Shown here piece after piece: positions 1 to 8,099 of a stretch of 15,855 nt of DNA; the first letter of the stretch is position 1; each line of letters begins with the position of its first letter. Under the pieces are notes generated by a model, which did not search any database, was not told where the DNA came from, and saw only the letters and a list, made by a program, of their open reading frames with translations. The translations under genes and the position numbers were made by a program. This DNA is from JBBEBE01 sp051746765 (GTDB taxonomy: Bacteria > Bacteroidota > Rhodothermia > Balneolales > Balneolaceae). Location of the stretch: contig JBNJFK010000029.1 of NCBI GenBank assembly GCA_051746765.1, forward strand, positions 1 to 15,855, given 5' to 3'.

Positions 1-854
1 CATCCCTTTTCCCGAAGTCGAACAATTTGCCAGATATTGCCAAACACACTGTAAAAGAACCCCAGGGTACGAAGCATCTCACCCGTGTCTACAGGAGCTT
101 GTTGCAACATCCGTTCCACAACTTGCATGGAGCGATCGAGACTACGTGTCAACAGGGCCTCTTTGAGCTCTATGACCGTTAATTGACGATATGAACCAAC
201 AACGGCTTCAATATCGGTTCGCATGATCCGTTCACGGTTGTCCACAAAACTGCACACTTTATCCAATTCAGTAGACAGTAACTGAAGCGAACTTCCTACC
301 AAATCGAGCAACAGTCGAATCGCTTCGGGTTCGATGCTCTTCCCGTAACTCTCTTGCAACCAACTTTCGACCCAATCCGGTAATTGGTAGAGATTAAGTG
401 AAGGAAAATCTGCTGATCGAATCCCGGGACCTTTGGAGCCGGCCAGAAGCTGGCCCAATTTCGTCCGTTTGTCCATCCCCTTTTCATCCATCAGCAACAG
501 AATCGTCTGTGGATTGGGGTTCTTGAAATAGGGAATCAGGTCTACATCTTCTTCGGCGGGAACGTTCTGAAAGACCGATCTGAACTCCCGGACAATCACG
601 ACACGTCGATCTGACATCATGGGATAGCTTCGCACGAGTTCCATGAGACGGGCAGGAGTCACATCTTTCCCGTACAAAAGATCAAGATTGAAATCACGAA
701 CCGATTCCGGCACAAGTTCAATAACGGCACCCTGTATCCTGTCAAGAAAAAAACTCTCCTCTCCGGTCAATGCATAGACGGGGGATGGAGAACCGCTCTG
801 AATCTCCTTTGTAATGGAGCGGTAATGGTCCAGACTTTTGGATTTTGAAGCCAC
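1..854 (-). CDS. holA: DNA polymerase III delta subunit, partial (3' end outside window)
   Basis: The protein reads from a GTG at 854 (MASKSKSLDHYRSITKEI...) and continues past position 1, giving about 284 residues. HolA is the clamp-loader subunit that binds and opens the beta sliding clamp. The N-terminal segment SPVYALTGEESFFLDRI matches the usual delta start, where a short lead-in is followed by a VYxLxGEExFFxD motif. Further on come a Rossmann-like stretch (RRVVIVREF, TILLLMDEKG) and the helical middle domain (EAIRLLLDLVGSSLQLLSTELDK). The GTG start is chosen because no ATG lies in frame upstream and the next in-frame ATG is far too late. I see no clear Shine-Dalgarno sequence before it. 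The gene lies 51 bases downstream of asnS and probably shares its transcript. Family assignment is confident; the exact start is less so. Confidence 0.88.
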   Translation of the reverse strand, partial: MASKSKSLDHYRSITKEIQSGSPSPVYALTGEESFFLDRIQGAVIELVPESVRDFNLDLLYGKDVTPARLMELVRSYPMMSDRRVVIVREFRSVFQNVPAEEDVDLIPYFKNPNPQTILLLMDEKGMDKRTKLGQLLAGSKGPGIRSADFPSLNLYQLPDWVESWLQESYGKSIEPEAIRLLLDLVGSSLQLLSTELDKVCSFVDNRERIMRTDIEAVVGSYRQLTVIELKEALLTRSLDRSMQVVERMLQQAPVDTGEMLRTLGFFYSVFGNIWQIVRLREKG

Positions 855-905
855 GTTTGATTCACATTGAGTGTGTGGGTTAAAATCTCTTGAATCGTCT
901 CCGGA

Positions 906-2423
906 TCAGGGGGTCAATCGCCCCGGCATGCGGGGAAACGGGATCGTCTCCCGAACATGCGGAAGACCACAGATCCAGGCTACGGTTCGTTCAATTCCCA
1001 GTCCGAATCCAGAGTGGGGAACACTCCCGAATTGGCGAAGATCAAGATACCATTCAAACCGATCTTCCGGCAATCCATGCTCTCGAATTCGCTGTTTCAA
1101 TCGTTTCAGATCATCTTCGCGTTCGCTGCCACCAACGATCTCTCCATACCCCTCGGGTGCCAACAGATCCATGGCCAGAGCCAAATCGTCTCTCTCCGGA
1201 TCACGTTTCATATAGAATGCCTTCACGGCAGCCGGGTAGTGATGGACGATCAGCGGCGTATCAAACTGCATGGTCAACAAGGTTTCATCACTCCCACCAA
1301 AATCTTTTCCCCACTCAAATGTACGAGCAGAATCTCTCCAGACCGGCAGGTTACGAAAATCCTCTTCTATCTGTTCAAGTCGGTCGTTGATCTCCCTGAT
1401 TCGTTGTTCAATTGTCGCCCGCTTCCATTTCTTGGCAGTCCCGACTGTCTTCTTCAATGATTTCAGTTCCTCGTTGAGCTCGAATCGTTCGTTATCACGA
1501 TCCTCTGCCATCTTGTTCAACAGTGAATCCGTTTCAGGACCTGTAAGCAGCTCAACTGCCGCATCATAGTGAAGACGCTTGAAGGATTGATCCGGAATGG
1601 GTTCAAGAGTGGAGAGGTCTCGTCCGATAATGTCCAGCTCTTTTCGATGGTGTTTCAATACAGATTGTACGACCCATTGCAGCAACCGCTCGGCCCAAAT
1701 CATATCCTCTTCGAGATCGACAAACGCCATCTCTGGCTCCACCATCCAAAATTCCGTCAGATGTCGCCGGGTCTGGCTCTTTTCTGCCCTGAACGTAGGA
1801 CCAAACGTATAAATTCGGCCATGAGCCATCGCCATCGCCTCTCCATAGAGCTGACCTGATTGAGTCAAATATGCGGATTCATCAAAGTAGTCTGTTTCGA
1901 AAAGCGTTGTTGTTCCCTCAGCTGCATTGGGGGTAAAAATGGGTGCATCCATACGGAGAAAACCATTCTTCTGAAAGAACTCCTGTATGGAGAAGAGAAT
2001 TCGATCCCGAATCCGCATAATGGCCCACTGTCTCTGACTTCGAAGCCACAAGTGTCGATTCTCCATCAAAAACTCCACCCCGTGCTCCTTGTGAGAGATG
2101 GGATACGCCTCTGAAATTTGAATGATTTCAATATCAGACACGTGAATTTCCACTCCGTCCGGACTACGATCATCGGCAACTGTTCGACCTGTCAATCGCA
2201 GTGAGCTCTCCTGTTTCAGCAGTGTCGATGATTCCCATACGCCATCTCGTACATCCTCCTTTGAAACGACACACTGAACTTGACCAGACCCGTCACGGAG
2301 CTCGATGAATTGATGTTTTTTGCTGCTTCGACGATTGTATACCCATCCCTGCAGTGTGACGAACTCATTCAGATGGTCCGAAAGAACGTCTACACGTACA
2401 GTAGGAATATTGGATTCACGCAT
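906..2423 (-). CDS. asnS: Asparaginyl-tRNA synthetase with an internal coiled-coil-like insertion
   Basis: This class IIb aminoacyl-tRNA synthetase charges tRNA-Asn with asparagine in the cytoplasm. Residues about 10-105 form the OB-fold anticodon-binding domain (VTLQGWVYNRRSSKKHQFIEL). Class II motif 2 is at about 211-231 (FRAEKSQTRRHLTEFWMVEPE in overlapping parts) and motif 3 at about 472-486 (GFGLGIERTVAW). The C-terminus RETIPFPR...RLTP is typical of the Bacillus-type branch. The protein is 505 residues, against about 430 for Bacillus-type AsnRS. The excess is a charged, probably coiled-coil stretch at residues about 296-362, inside the catalytic domain just before FEWGKDFGG. The ATG at 2423 is preceded by AAAGGA about ten bases upstream. 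It starts 20 bases after the M16 peptidase stop, so the two are likely co-transcribed. AspRS/AsnRS confusion is unlikely given the end-to-end resemblance to AsnRS. Confidence 0.95.
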   Translation of the reverse strand: MRESNIPTVRVDVLSDHLNEFVTLQGWVYNRRSSKKHQFIELRDGSGQVQCVVSKEDVRDGVWESSTLLKQESSLRLTGRTVADDRSPDGVEIHVSDIEIIQISEAYPISHKEHGVEFLMENRHLWLRSQRQWAIMRIRDRILFSIQEFFQKNGFLRMDAPIFTPNAAEGTTTLFETDYFDESAYLTQSGQLYGEAMAMAHGRIYTFGPTFRAEKSQTRRHLTEFWMVEPEMAFVDLEEDMIWAERLLQWVVQSVLKHHRKELDIIGRDLSTLEPIPDQSFKRLHYDAAVELLTGPETDSLLNKMAEDRDNERFELNEELKSLKKTVGTAKKWKRATIEQRIREINDRLEQIEEDFRNLPVWRDSARTFEWGKDFGGSDETLLTMQFDTPLIVHHYPAAVKAFYMKRDPERDDLALAMDLLAPEGYGEIVGGSEREDDLKRLKQRIREHGLPEDRFEWYLDLRQFGSVPHSGFGLGIERTVAWICGLPHVRETIPFPRMPGRLTP

Positions 2424-2443
2424 GATCTATCGATCCTTTAACT

Positions 2444-3718
2444 CTATTCGATGAACTCTTTCTCTTTCGTGGATGCCGGAAACAGAACTGTTTCCGAATA
2501 CGCTTCCGGATTGAAAAACGATTCAGAGAACGACTTCAACTCATCGGAAGTCACCTGATCGATCTGATCCACCAACTCATCCAGCGTGACGAACCGGTTA
2601 TAATAGAGCTCGCTTTTGGCCAGCCGGGTCATCCGATTGCTCATACTCTCTTGAGAAAGCAACAGCTTGCCTTTCAATTGTGAACGGGCTTCATCCAATT
2701 CACGATCAGGTACACGAGCCGAACGCAACTGGTCGAACTCTTTTTGAATCAAATCACGAACATGATCTACATACTCCCGATCCGTTCCAATATAAACACC
2801 AAACATACCGGAATCGGTATAGGATTGATTGAAGGTACCGATAGAGTAGCAATACCCATATTTCTCACGAATGTTTTGATGCAGGCGTGAACTCATCCCT
2901 CCACCCAGTACCGTATTGGCCAGCAACAAGATATACCGATTTTCATCGTCAAAATGCAGGCCGCGTCGACCCATCATCATGTGTGTCTGTTCAATTGGCC
3001 GCTGAATTTCCACTTTGAATGGTTCGTGGCTCGGAACCGGATCGTAGATCCGCTCTTTTCGTTCCGTCCCCTCGGTTATGAAGCGCTCCTCTGCCCAACG
3101 ACAGACTTCTTCATGATCCACAGCCCCGGCGACTGACAGCAGCATGTTCCATGGTTGATACCGATTTTTCACATACGTAAAAAGATCTTCCCGGGTGAAT
3201 CCTGTGACGGTCTCTTCAAACCCCAGGATCGGCCGTCCCAATGGATGACCTTTGAATAATTTGTTCGTAAAAGACTCGAAAAGAGTGTCTTCCGGACTAT
3301 CCCGGTACATTTTCATCTCTTCGAGCACCACCTTTTTCTCCTTTGTCATCTCCTCTTCGGGAAATACAGAGTGGCCAACCATATCCGAGAGAACATCCAG
3401 TGAACGTTTCAGTTCACTATCCAGTGATCGTGTGTAGTAACACGTATACTCATTGGAGGTAAACGCGTTCATATACCCGCCAACCGACTCCATACTGAGG
3501 GCAATATCGTATGCAGACCGGGACTCCGTACCCTTAAAAAGCATGTGCTCCAAAAAATGGGTGATCCCCGCCTTTTCGTCAGGCTCATCTCTGCTTCCCG
3601 TGTGTACCCAAACGCCGACAGCCACACTTTTGACCTGATCGACATTCTCGGTGACCACACGCATTCCATTTTTGAGGGTACTTTTCTCAACAAACTCTAC
3701 ATCTTCCCATTTCTTCAT
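2444..3718 (-). CDS. M16 family zinc peptidase (processing-peptidase/insulinase-like)
   Basis: This 424-residue protein is a single M16 unit of the mitochondrial-processing-peptidase type, made of two M16 half domains. The inverted zinc motif HxxEH is intact as HFLEH at residues 54-58 (zinc ligands H54 and H58, catalytic E57). The distal glutamate ligand lies in VVLEEMKMYRDSPED, at about residue 134. The second half carries the usual GGGMSSRLHQNIREKYGYCYSI segment (in overlapping parts), so the protein should be an active protease rather than the inactive partner. No signal peptide is visible. GGAG lies about ten bases before the ATG. M16 genes commonly follow pnp in bacteria, but here a strong terminator separates them, so this gene probably has its own promoter or depends on read-through. 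The physiological substrate cannot be told from the sequence. Confidence 0.93.
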   Translation of the reverse strand: MKKWEDVEFVEKSTLKNGMRVVTENVDQVKSVAVGVWVHTGSRDEPDEKAGITHFLEHMLFKGTESRSAYDIALSMESVGGYMNAFTSNEYTCYYTRSLDSELKRSLDVLSDMVGHSVFPEEEMTKEKKVVLEEMKMYRDSPEDTLFESFTNKLFKGHPLGRPILGFEETVTGFTREDLFTYVKNRYQPWNMLLSVAGAVDHEEVCRWAEERFITEGTERKERIYDPVPSHEPFKVEIQRPIEQTHMMMGRRGLHFDDENRYILLLANTVLGGGMSSRLHQNIREKYGYCYSIGTFNQSYTDSGMFGVYIGTDREYVDHVRDLIQKEFDQLRSARVPDRELDEARSQLKGKLLLSQESMSNRMTRLAKSELYYNRFVTLDELVDQIDQVTSDELKSFSESFFNPEAYSETVLFPASTKEKEFIE

Positions 3719-3768
3719 TCAGATACTACTCCAAGCTGTTTTAATCCATATTTACGGGACCAGATACC

Positions 3769-3807
3769 AAAAAAAAGGCGCCATCCAGAACGGGAGGCGC
3801 CTTTTTT
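3769..3807 (-). terminator. Intrinsic terminator after pnp
   Basis: On the minus strand a perfect 12-bp stem AAAAAAGGCGCC / GGCGCCTTTTTT encloses a 13-base loop and ends in eight consecutive T. It lies 16 bases after the pnp stop and ends the rimP-to-pnp operon before the M16 gene. The arms have A and T runs on both sides, so it could also work in the other direction, but no plus-strand gene leads into it. Confidence 0.9.
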
Positions 3808-3823
3808 CGATAATCGCATCGAC

Positions 3824-5935
3824 TTACTCCTCATTGGGAAGCAGTGCCTTTCGGCTGAGTCTCAACTTGTTTCCGTGTTCAATCTTCAGAAGTTTGACTT
3901 CAATTTTGTCTCCCACTGAGAGGACATCGTTGATGTCTTTGACGTGTGCATGTTTGACTTCGGAAATGTGAAGCAACCCTTCTCGTCCCGGTACGATCTC
4001 CACAAAAGCACCATACTCTTTGAGCGCTTTTACGGTTCCGCTGTATACAGCTCCCTCGTCCAGTTGTCCGGTGATTGCTTTGATTCGTTCTCGAGCTTCT
4101 TCTGCACTCGAAAGATCAGCAGATGAAATCGTAATGAGCCCGTTTCCTTTATCATCCTCTTCGACGATGATCTCGGTACCGGTTTCACGCTGCAGGGTCT
4201 GAATCACTTTTCCGCCTGGACCAATCACGGCGCCAATCATATCCCCGTCGATGGTCATCTTCAAAAATTGCGGAGCGAACTCTGACAGTTCTTGTCTCGG
4301 TTCTTCAATCACTTTGGCCATTTCACCGAGAATGTGCATCCGGCCCTCATGCGCCTGCATCAATGCCTGCTCAAGAATTTCAAAACTGATACCCTGAACT
4401 TTCATGTCCATCTGGGTAGCCGTAATTCCATCCTTGGTACCCGCCGTTTTGAAATCCATATCACCCATGAAATCCTCTTCGCCCCGAATGTCGGAAAGTA
4501 CGACAGATTCCCGTTCGCCGATGATGATTCCCATGGCGATTCCGGCAACTGGTTTTTTCAAGGGTACTCCGGCATCCATCAGTGCCATGGATCCACCGCA
4601 AACACTGGCCATCGAAGAGGATCCGTTCGACTCCAGGATATCCGAAATAACTCGTACAACATAGCTGAACTCTTCAAACGACGGCATCATCTTCTTTAGC
4701 GCCCGCTCTGCAAGAACACCGTGACCAATCTCCCGTCGCCCGGGACCCCGAAGGAACCCGGCTTCGCCAACACAGTAGGGAGGGAAATTGTAGTGAAGCA
4801 TGAACTTCTTCGGATCCTCGTGAAAAAGTGTATCCACATTTTGTTCATCCCGCTTGGAGCCCAATGTAACTGAAACCAGTGATTGCGTCTCTCCCCGGGT
4901 AAAAATGGCTGAACCGTGCGTACGCGCCAAGTATCCAACACTTCCCCAGATATCGCGGATATCGGTCGGTGTCCGTCCGTCAATTCGACGTTTTTTCTCG
5001 AGAATCTGGTTCCGAAGTTCTCGTTTTTCAATGTCACCAACGATGGATCGGATCTCTCCGTCGGCACCTTCAAACTCTTCACGAGACGTCAATGTTTCGA
5101 CGACATCGTTCCGTATCTCGCTGAGTCCCGCGCTATATTCTTCTTTGCCAAGTCCCTCGGCAACCAACTCTTTCACGCGAACCTCTGCCAGTTCCGTTAC
5201 TGAATCGACAAGACTCTGGTCCTGTTCTTCTGGAACAAATTCCCGTTTGTCACGGCCGAACTCCTCGCGAAGCTCTTCTTGGAAAGCACACAACTTCTGA
5301 ATCGCTTGATGACCGACCCGAATTCCATCGAGCATCTCCTTCTCGGTCAATTCATCCATCTCCCCTTCGATCATCAGAACGCTGTCGGCAGTCCCGCCGA
5401 TGAGCACATCCATGTCACTCTCTTTGAGTTCATCGATCGTGGGGTTCACTATATATTCACCATTAACACGTCCGACTCGTACTTCCGCCATCGGTCCGGC
5501 AAAGGGAATGTCGGAGATGTGAAGCGCAGCAGACGCCCCCACCCCTCCCAAAACATCCGCTTCATTCTGCCCGTCAGAGGACAGAACAGAGCATATTACT
5601 TGTGTATCGTTTAAATATCCTTTCGGAAAGAGTGGACGAAGACTACGATCAATCAAACGACTGGAGAGAATCTCCAAATCGGATGGACGTCCTTCCCGTT
5701 TCATGAATCCGCCGGGGAATTTTCCGGCAGCCGAAAAACTTTCACGAAGGTCTACTGTCAACGGGAAAAAACTTTGTCCAGGTCTCGGTTCCTTGGAACT
5801 AACCGCTGTACAGAGAACCATTGTGTCTCCCATTCGGATGACGACGGCTCCATCTGCTTGTTTCGCCAGCCGGCCGGTTTCGAGTGAGATTGTCTTTCCG
5901 GGTGCAAACTCTACTTGTCTGAAATCTTCTTTCAT
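3824..5935 (-). CDS. pnp: Polyribonucleotide nucleotidyltransferase (PNPase)
   Basis: PNPase degrades RNA 3' to 5' by phosphorolysis and works as a trimer, often within the degradosome. With the start at 5935 the protein is 703 residues, the normal length. RNase PH domain 1 contains FFPLTVDLRESFSAAGKFPGG and KREGRPSDLEILSSRLIDRS (about 57-98). A helical domain follows, then RNase PH domain 2 (about 315-540) with the conserved acidic active-site stretch GDMDFKTAGTKDGITATQMD at 491-510. A KH domain has IGAVIGPGGKVIQ (567-579) and an S1 domain covers about 628-696. An upstream ATG at 6016 is in frame but adds 27 non-homologous residues and lies in a hairpin loop, so it is rejected. SD complementarity before 5935 is weak. 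In E. coli, pnp autoregulates through its leader; the hairpin upstream here could serve a similar role, which is inference. Confidence 0.97.
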   Translation of the reverse strand: MKEDFRQVEFAPGKTISLETGRLAKQADGAVVIRMGDTMVLCTAVSSKEPRPGQSFFPLTVDLRESFSAAGKFPGGFMKREGRPSDLEILSSRLIDRSLRPLFPKGYLNDTQVICSVLSSDGQNEADVLGGVGASAALHISDIPFAGPMAEVRVGRVNGEYIVNPTIDELKESDMDVLIGGTADSVLMIEGEMDELTEKEMLDGIRVGHQAIQKLCAFQEELREEFGRDKREFVPEEQDQSLVDSVTELAEVRVKELVAEGLGKEEYSAGLSEIRNDVVETLTSREEFEGADGEIRSIVGDIEKRELRNQILEKKRRIDGRTPTDIRDIWGSVGYLARTHGSAIFTRGETQSLVSVTLGSKRDEQNVDTLFHEDPKKFMLHYNFPPYCVGEAGFLRGPGRREIGHGVLAERALKKMMPSFEEFSYVVRVISDILESNGSSSMASVCGGSMALMDAGVPLKKPVAGIAMGIIIGERESVVLSDIRGEEDFMGDMDFKTAGTKDGITATQMDMKVQGISFEILEQALMQAHEGRMHILGEMAKVIEEPRQELSEFAPQFLKMTIDGDMIGAVIGPGGKVIQTLQRETGTEIIVEEDDKGNGLITISSADLSSAEEARERIKAITGQLDEGAVYSGTVKALKEYGAFVEIVPGREGLLHISEVKHAHVKDINDVLSVGDKIEVKLLKIEHGNKLRLSRKALLPNEE

Positions 5936-5951
5936 TCTTCGTCTCGCTTTT

Positions 5952-5972
5952 CTATCTGTATGATTCTTGCAT
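5952..5972 (-). other. Possible six-codon upstream ORF in the pnp leader
   Basis: ATG-CAA-GAA-TCA-TAC-AGA-TAG encodes MQESYR. It is preceded by GGTGGAG at 5978-5984 with five bases between GGAG and the ATG, a better ribosome-binding site than the one at pnp itself. It is out of frame with pnp and stops 16 bases before the pnp ATG. It may be chance. Confidence 0.2.
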
Positions 5973-5993
5973 CGTAACTCCACCACAAAAGAA

Positions 5994-6031
5994 CATTGGC
6001 AAGCCCCCCTGGTCATCCAGGGTGTTCAATG
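5994..6031 (-). promoter_or_regulatory. Stem-loop in the pnp leader (possible RNase III/PNPase control site)
   Basis: Downstream of the rpsO terminator, the minus strand has the hairpin CCCTGG-ATGA-CCAGGG (6007-6022). It is flanked by the outer inverted repeat CATTG (6027-6031) / CAATG (5994-5998). The structure lies about 60-95 bases before the pnp start, comparable to the RNase III-processed hairpin before E. coli pnp. The pairing is seen directly; the regulatory role is inferred. Confidence 0.45.
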
Positions 6032-6032
6032 C

Positions 6033-6064
6033 AAAAAGGCACGTTGATTCCAACGCGCCTTTTC
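6033..6064 (-). terminator. Intrinsic terminator after rpsO
   Basis: On the minus strand AAAAGGCGCGTTG pairs with CAACGTGCCTTTT (13 bp, including one G-T wobble) around the tetraloop GAAT, and five T follow the stem's G+C part. It begins about 16 bases after the rpsO stop, as in E. coli where a terminator separates rpsO from pnp and pnp expression comes from read-through plus its own promoter. Confidence 0.88.
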
Positions 6065-6080
6065 TGTTTAAATCGTAAAA

Positions 6081-6350
6081 TTACTTCCGAATACCGAGTT
6101 TCTGGATCAGAGAACGATATTTTTCAATGTCACTCTTCATCAGGTAATTCAGGAGTCGACGTCGTTTCCCTACCAGAAGTAGCAGGCCTCGCCTGGATGC
6201 ATGGTCCTTTCGGTTCTCCTTGAGGTGATCCGTCAATTGGTTGATTCGTTCGGTGTGAATCGCAATCTGTGCTTCCGTGGATCCAGTGTTTGAAGCTGAT
6301 CCACCATACTGCTCAACAATCTCTTTCGTTCGTTCTTTCGTCAGACTCAT
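6081..6350 (-). CDS. rpsO: 30S ribosomal protein S15
   Basis: The 89-residue product is exactly the usual S15 length. S15 is a primary binder of 16S rRNA that organises the central domain of the small subunit. Recognisable segments are MSLTKERTKEIVEQYG at the N-terminus, NTGSTEAQIAIHTERINQLT, the rRNA-binding stretch HLKENRKDHASRRGLLLLVG, and the end KRRRLLNYLMKSDIEKY. The ATG at 6350 is chosen because it gives the canonical N-terminus; an in-frame start at 6395 would add 15 unrelated residues. It lies 65 bases after ribF and is followed by a strong terminator. In E. coli S15 represses its own mRNA, but I did not find an obvious matching pseudoknot in the short leader here. Confidence 0.97.
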   Translation of the reverse strand: MSLTKERTKEIVEQYGGSASNTGSTEAQIAIHTERINQLTDHLKENRKDHASRRGLLLLVGKRRRLLNYLMKSDIEKYRSLIQKLGIRK

Positions 6351-6415
6351 TTCCGTAGTTACATTGCAATTTTCAGTATCGGTACATAAGGCCATAATTT
6401 ACACTGAAATACACT

Positions 6416-7354
6416 CTAAGGCAATTTTTCCTTCAACTTCAATCGTTGAAGTGCCTCTTCTTTATCCCTGGTCAATTGCTGCTCCAATGCCTCCGGATTG
6501 GGGAATGGACGTTCATCTCGAATTCGATCACAAAAGAGGATCTGTACCTTCTCTCCATAGATATCCGCCGAAAAATCAAACAGGTGAACCTCCATCCGTT
6601 TCCCCTGCCCTGAAAAGGTCGGCCGTGTCCCGATGTTCATCATGCCTCCATATGTCTTGCCCTGGAACTCGACCCAAACTGCGTAGACTCCGTTTGCAGG
6701 AATCAGTTTTCGATCGGACTCCGCTTCCACATTGGCCGTCGGAAATCCGATTTCCCGACCTCTTTTGTCTCCGTGAATCACTCTTCCATGAAGGCGGTAG
6801 GGTCGGTCCAGCAGTCGACTTGCCAGGGACACATCTCCCGAATCCCGAAGTGCTTCCCGAATTCGAGTGCTGCTTACAGCCTGCGAACCAACATCCTGAC
6901 GGGAGACGATGCGAACCGAAAAACCCAACTCCCGACTCACTCTTTTTACAGTAGATATGGTCCCCTTTCGATCCTTTCCAAACTGATGATCGTAGCCTAT
7001 GACAAATTCCCGTACACCGATTTTGTCCCAGATATAAGAACGCAAGAATGTCTCTGATGAAAGCAGGGAAAAATCCCGGTCAAATGGAATCACAATCATC
7101 TCGTCTACCCCAATCTCTCTCAACAACTCATAACGCTCGGACAGTGTCGTAAGCAATCGAATGCCGTCGTCATTTGGATGGATGATTTCGCGTGGATGCG
7201 GGTCGAACGTAACTACGACGCTTCGCGCGTCCAACTCCGCTGATCGTTCACAAAGTTGATCAATCAGCACACGATGTCCCCGATGCACACCGTCGAACGT
7301 CCCGACGGTGACAACCGAATTCTCATCTCTCTGTACATTCTGTATCAACTTCAT
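6416..7354 (-). CDS. ribF: Bifunctional riboflavin kinase / FMN adenylyltransferase
   Basis: RibF phosphorylates riboflavin to FMN and adenylates FMN to FAD. The 312-residue product has the N-terminal nucleotidyltransferase domain, with GTFDGVHRGH at 18-27, VVTFDPHPRE at about 47-56 and SSTRIREALRDSGD at 161-174. The C-terminal flavokinase domain has LHGRVIHGDKRGREIGFPTAN (188-209, with the PTAN nucleotide-binding motif), NGVYAVWV, GMMNIGTRPTF and EVHLFDFSADIYGE. The ATG at 7354 overlaps the truB stop as ATGA and has GGAG about ten bases upstream. This favours it over the in-frame start at 7375, which would add seven residues inside truB. The overlap points to translational coupling with truB. 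Placement between truB and rpsO is common in bacteria. Confidence 0.96.
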   Translation of the reverse strand: MKLIQNVQRDENSVVTVGTFDGVHRGHRVLIDQLCERSAELDARSVVVTFDPHPREIIHPNDDGIRLLTTLSERYELLREIGVDEMIVIPFDRDFSLLSSETFLRSYIWDKIGVREFVIGYDHQFGKDRKGTISTVKRVSRELGFSVRIVSRQDVGSQAVSSTRIREALRDSGDVSLASRLLDRPYRLHGRVIHGDKRGREIGFPTANVEAESDRKLIPANGVYAVWVEFQGKTYGGMMNIGTRPTFSGQGKRMEVHLFDFSADIYGEKVQILFCDRIRDERPFPNPEALEQQLTRDKEEALQRLKLKEKLP

Positions 7355-8094
7355 CTCCCCGATTCTCCGATCCACTCATTCAACTCTGAAGGAGTCCACG
7401 CATCCCGAATGTGAACGGATCCCGTCTCGGTTCTCCTCAGTGAGGTCAAATGACCCAATGAGGCTAGTGAAATTGCCAAATCATGAGCCAGAGAGCGTAC
7501 ATAGAATCCCTTTCCGCACACCAGATCGATCTCGATCTCAGGCAATTCAAAACGCGTCAATGTGGCTTCGTAAAGCTCTACAAGGCGCGGCTCAGGACGG
7601 GTTCTATCGCCGGATCGTGCTCGTTTGTAGTTTCTTACACCCTCACGTTTCAGTGCAGAAAAAATGGGAGGCTGCTGCATCTGTTCCCCCAAAAAGTCCG
7701 AATCGATTTTGTTTTGGATCGCCTCTGCAGTCAAGTGATCTACAGGAGCCGTTCTTTCGCCTACGGTTTCGGCATCATAACTGGCCGTCTCTTCACCCAG
7801 GCGTATGGTCGCCAGATATCGTTTTCGATACGACTGAAACTGCTCGATTGATCGGGTTGCACGGCCACAACAGAGGATGAGAAGCCCGGTCGCCATCGGG
7901 TCCAGCGTTCCTGCATGCCCAACCTTCCGGACCGGCACCCGGTTCCGTACAAAGCGAACCACATCGAAACTACTCCACCCCTTGGGTTTGTCCATCGGAA
8001 TCACCACACCCTCGCGAAAGCGATCAATGGTCCATTCAACGGGATGACCGGGTGTATGAAACGGGAGTTCAGAGACAGGAACCGGTAGTGCCAT
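7351..8094 (-). CDS. truB: tRNA pseudouridine-55 synthase
   Basis: TruB makes pseudouridine at position 55 of the tRNA T-loop. The 247-residue protein starts its catalytic core at about 30 with VIPMDKPKGWSSFDVV. It has the motif II block KVGHAGTLDPMATGLL, with catalytic Asp65. It continues with the PPIFSALKREGVRNYKRAR substrate-binding motif and the KGFYVRSLAHDL segment (about 196-207). It ends soon after SVHIRDAWTPSELNEW, so it lacks the C-terminal PUA-type extension of the 314-residue E. coli enzyme. Short forms are usual in the Bacteroidota group. The ATG is preceded by GGGAG about nine bases upstream, inside the end of rbfA, and only five bases separate the two genes. Its stop overlaps the ribF start. 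Confidence 0.96.
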   Translation of the reverse strand: MALPVPVSELPFHTPGHPVEWTIDRFREGVVIPMDKPKGWSSFDVVRFVRNRVPVRKVGHAGTLDPMATGLLILCCGRATRSIEQFQSYRKRYLATIRLGEETASYDAETVGERTAPVDHLTAEAIQNKIDSDFLGEQMQQPPIFSALKREGVRNYKRARSGDRTRPEPRLVELYEATLTRFELPEIEIDLVCGKGFYVRSLAHDLAISLASLGHLTSLRRTETGSVHIRDAWTPSELNEWIGESGR

Positions 8095-8099
8095 CGAGA

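Noticed and set aside
5936..6016. N-terminal extension of pnp from an ATG at 6016
   Set aside because: The added 27 residues are unlike PNPase, and the start sits in the loop of a leader hairpin; the ATG at 5935 gives the canonical N-terminus.
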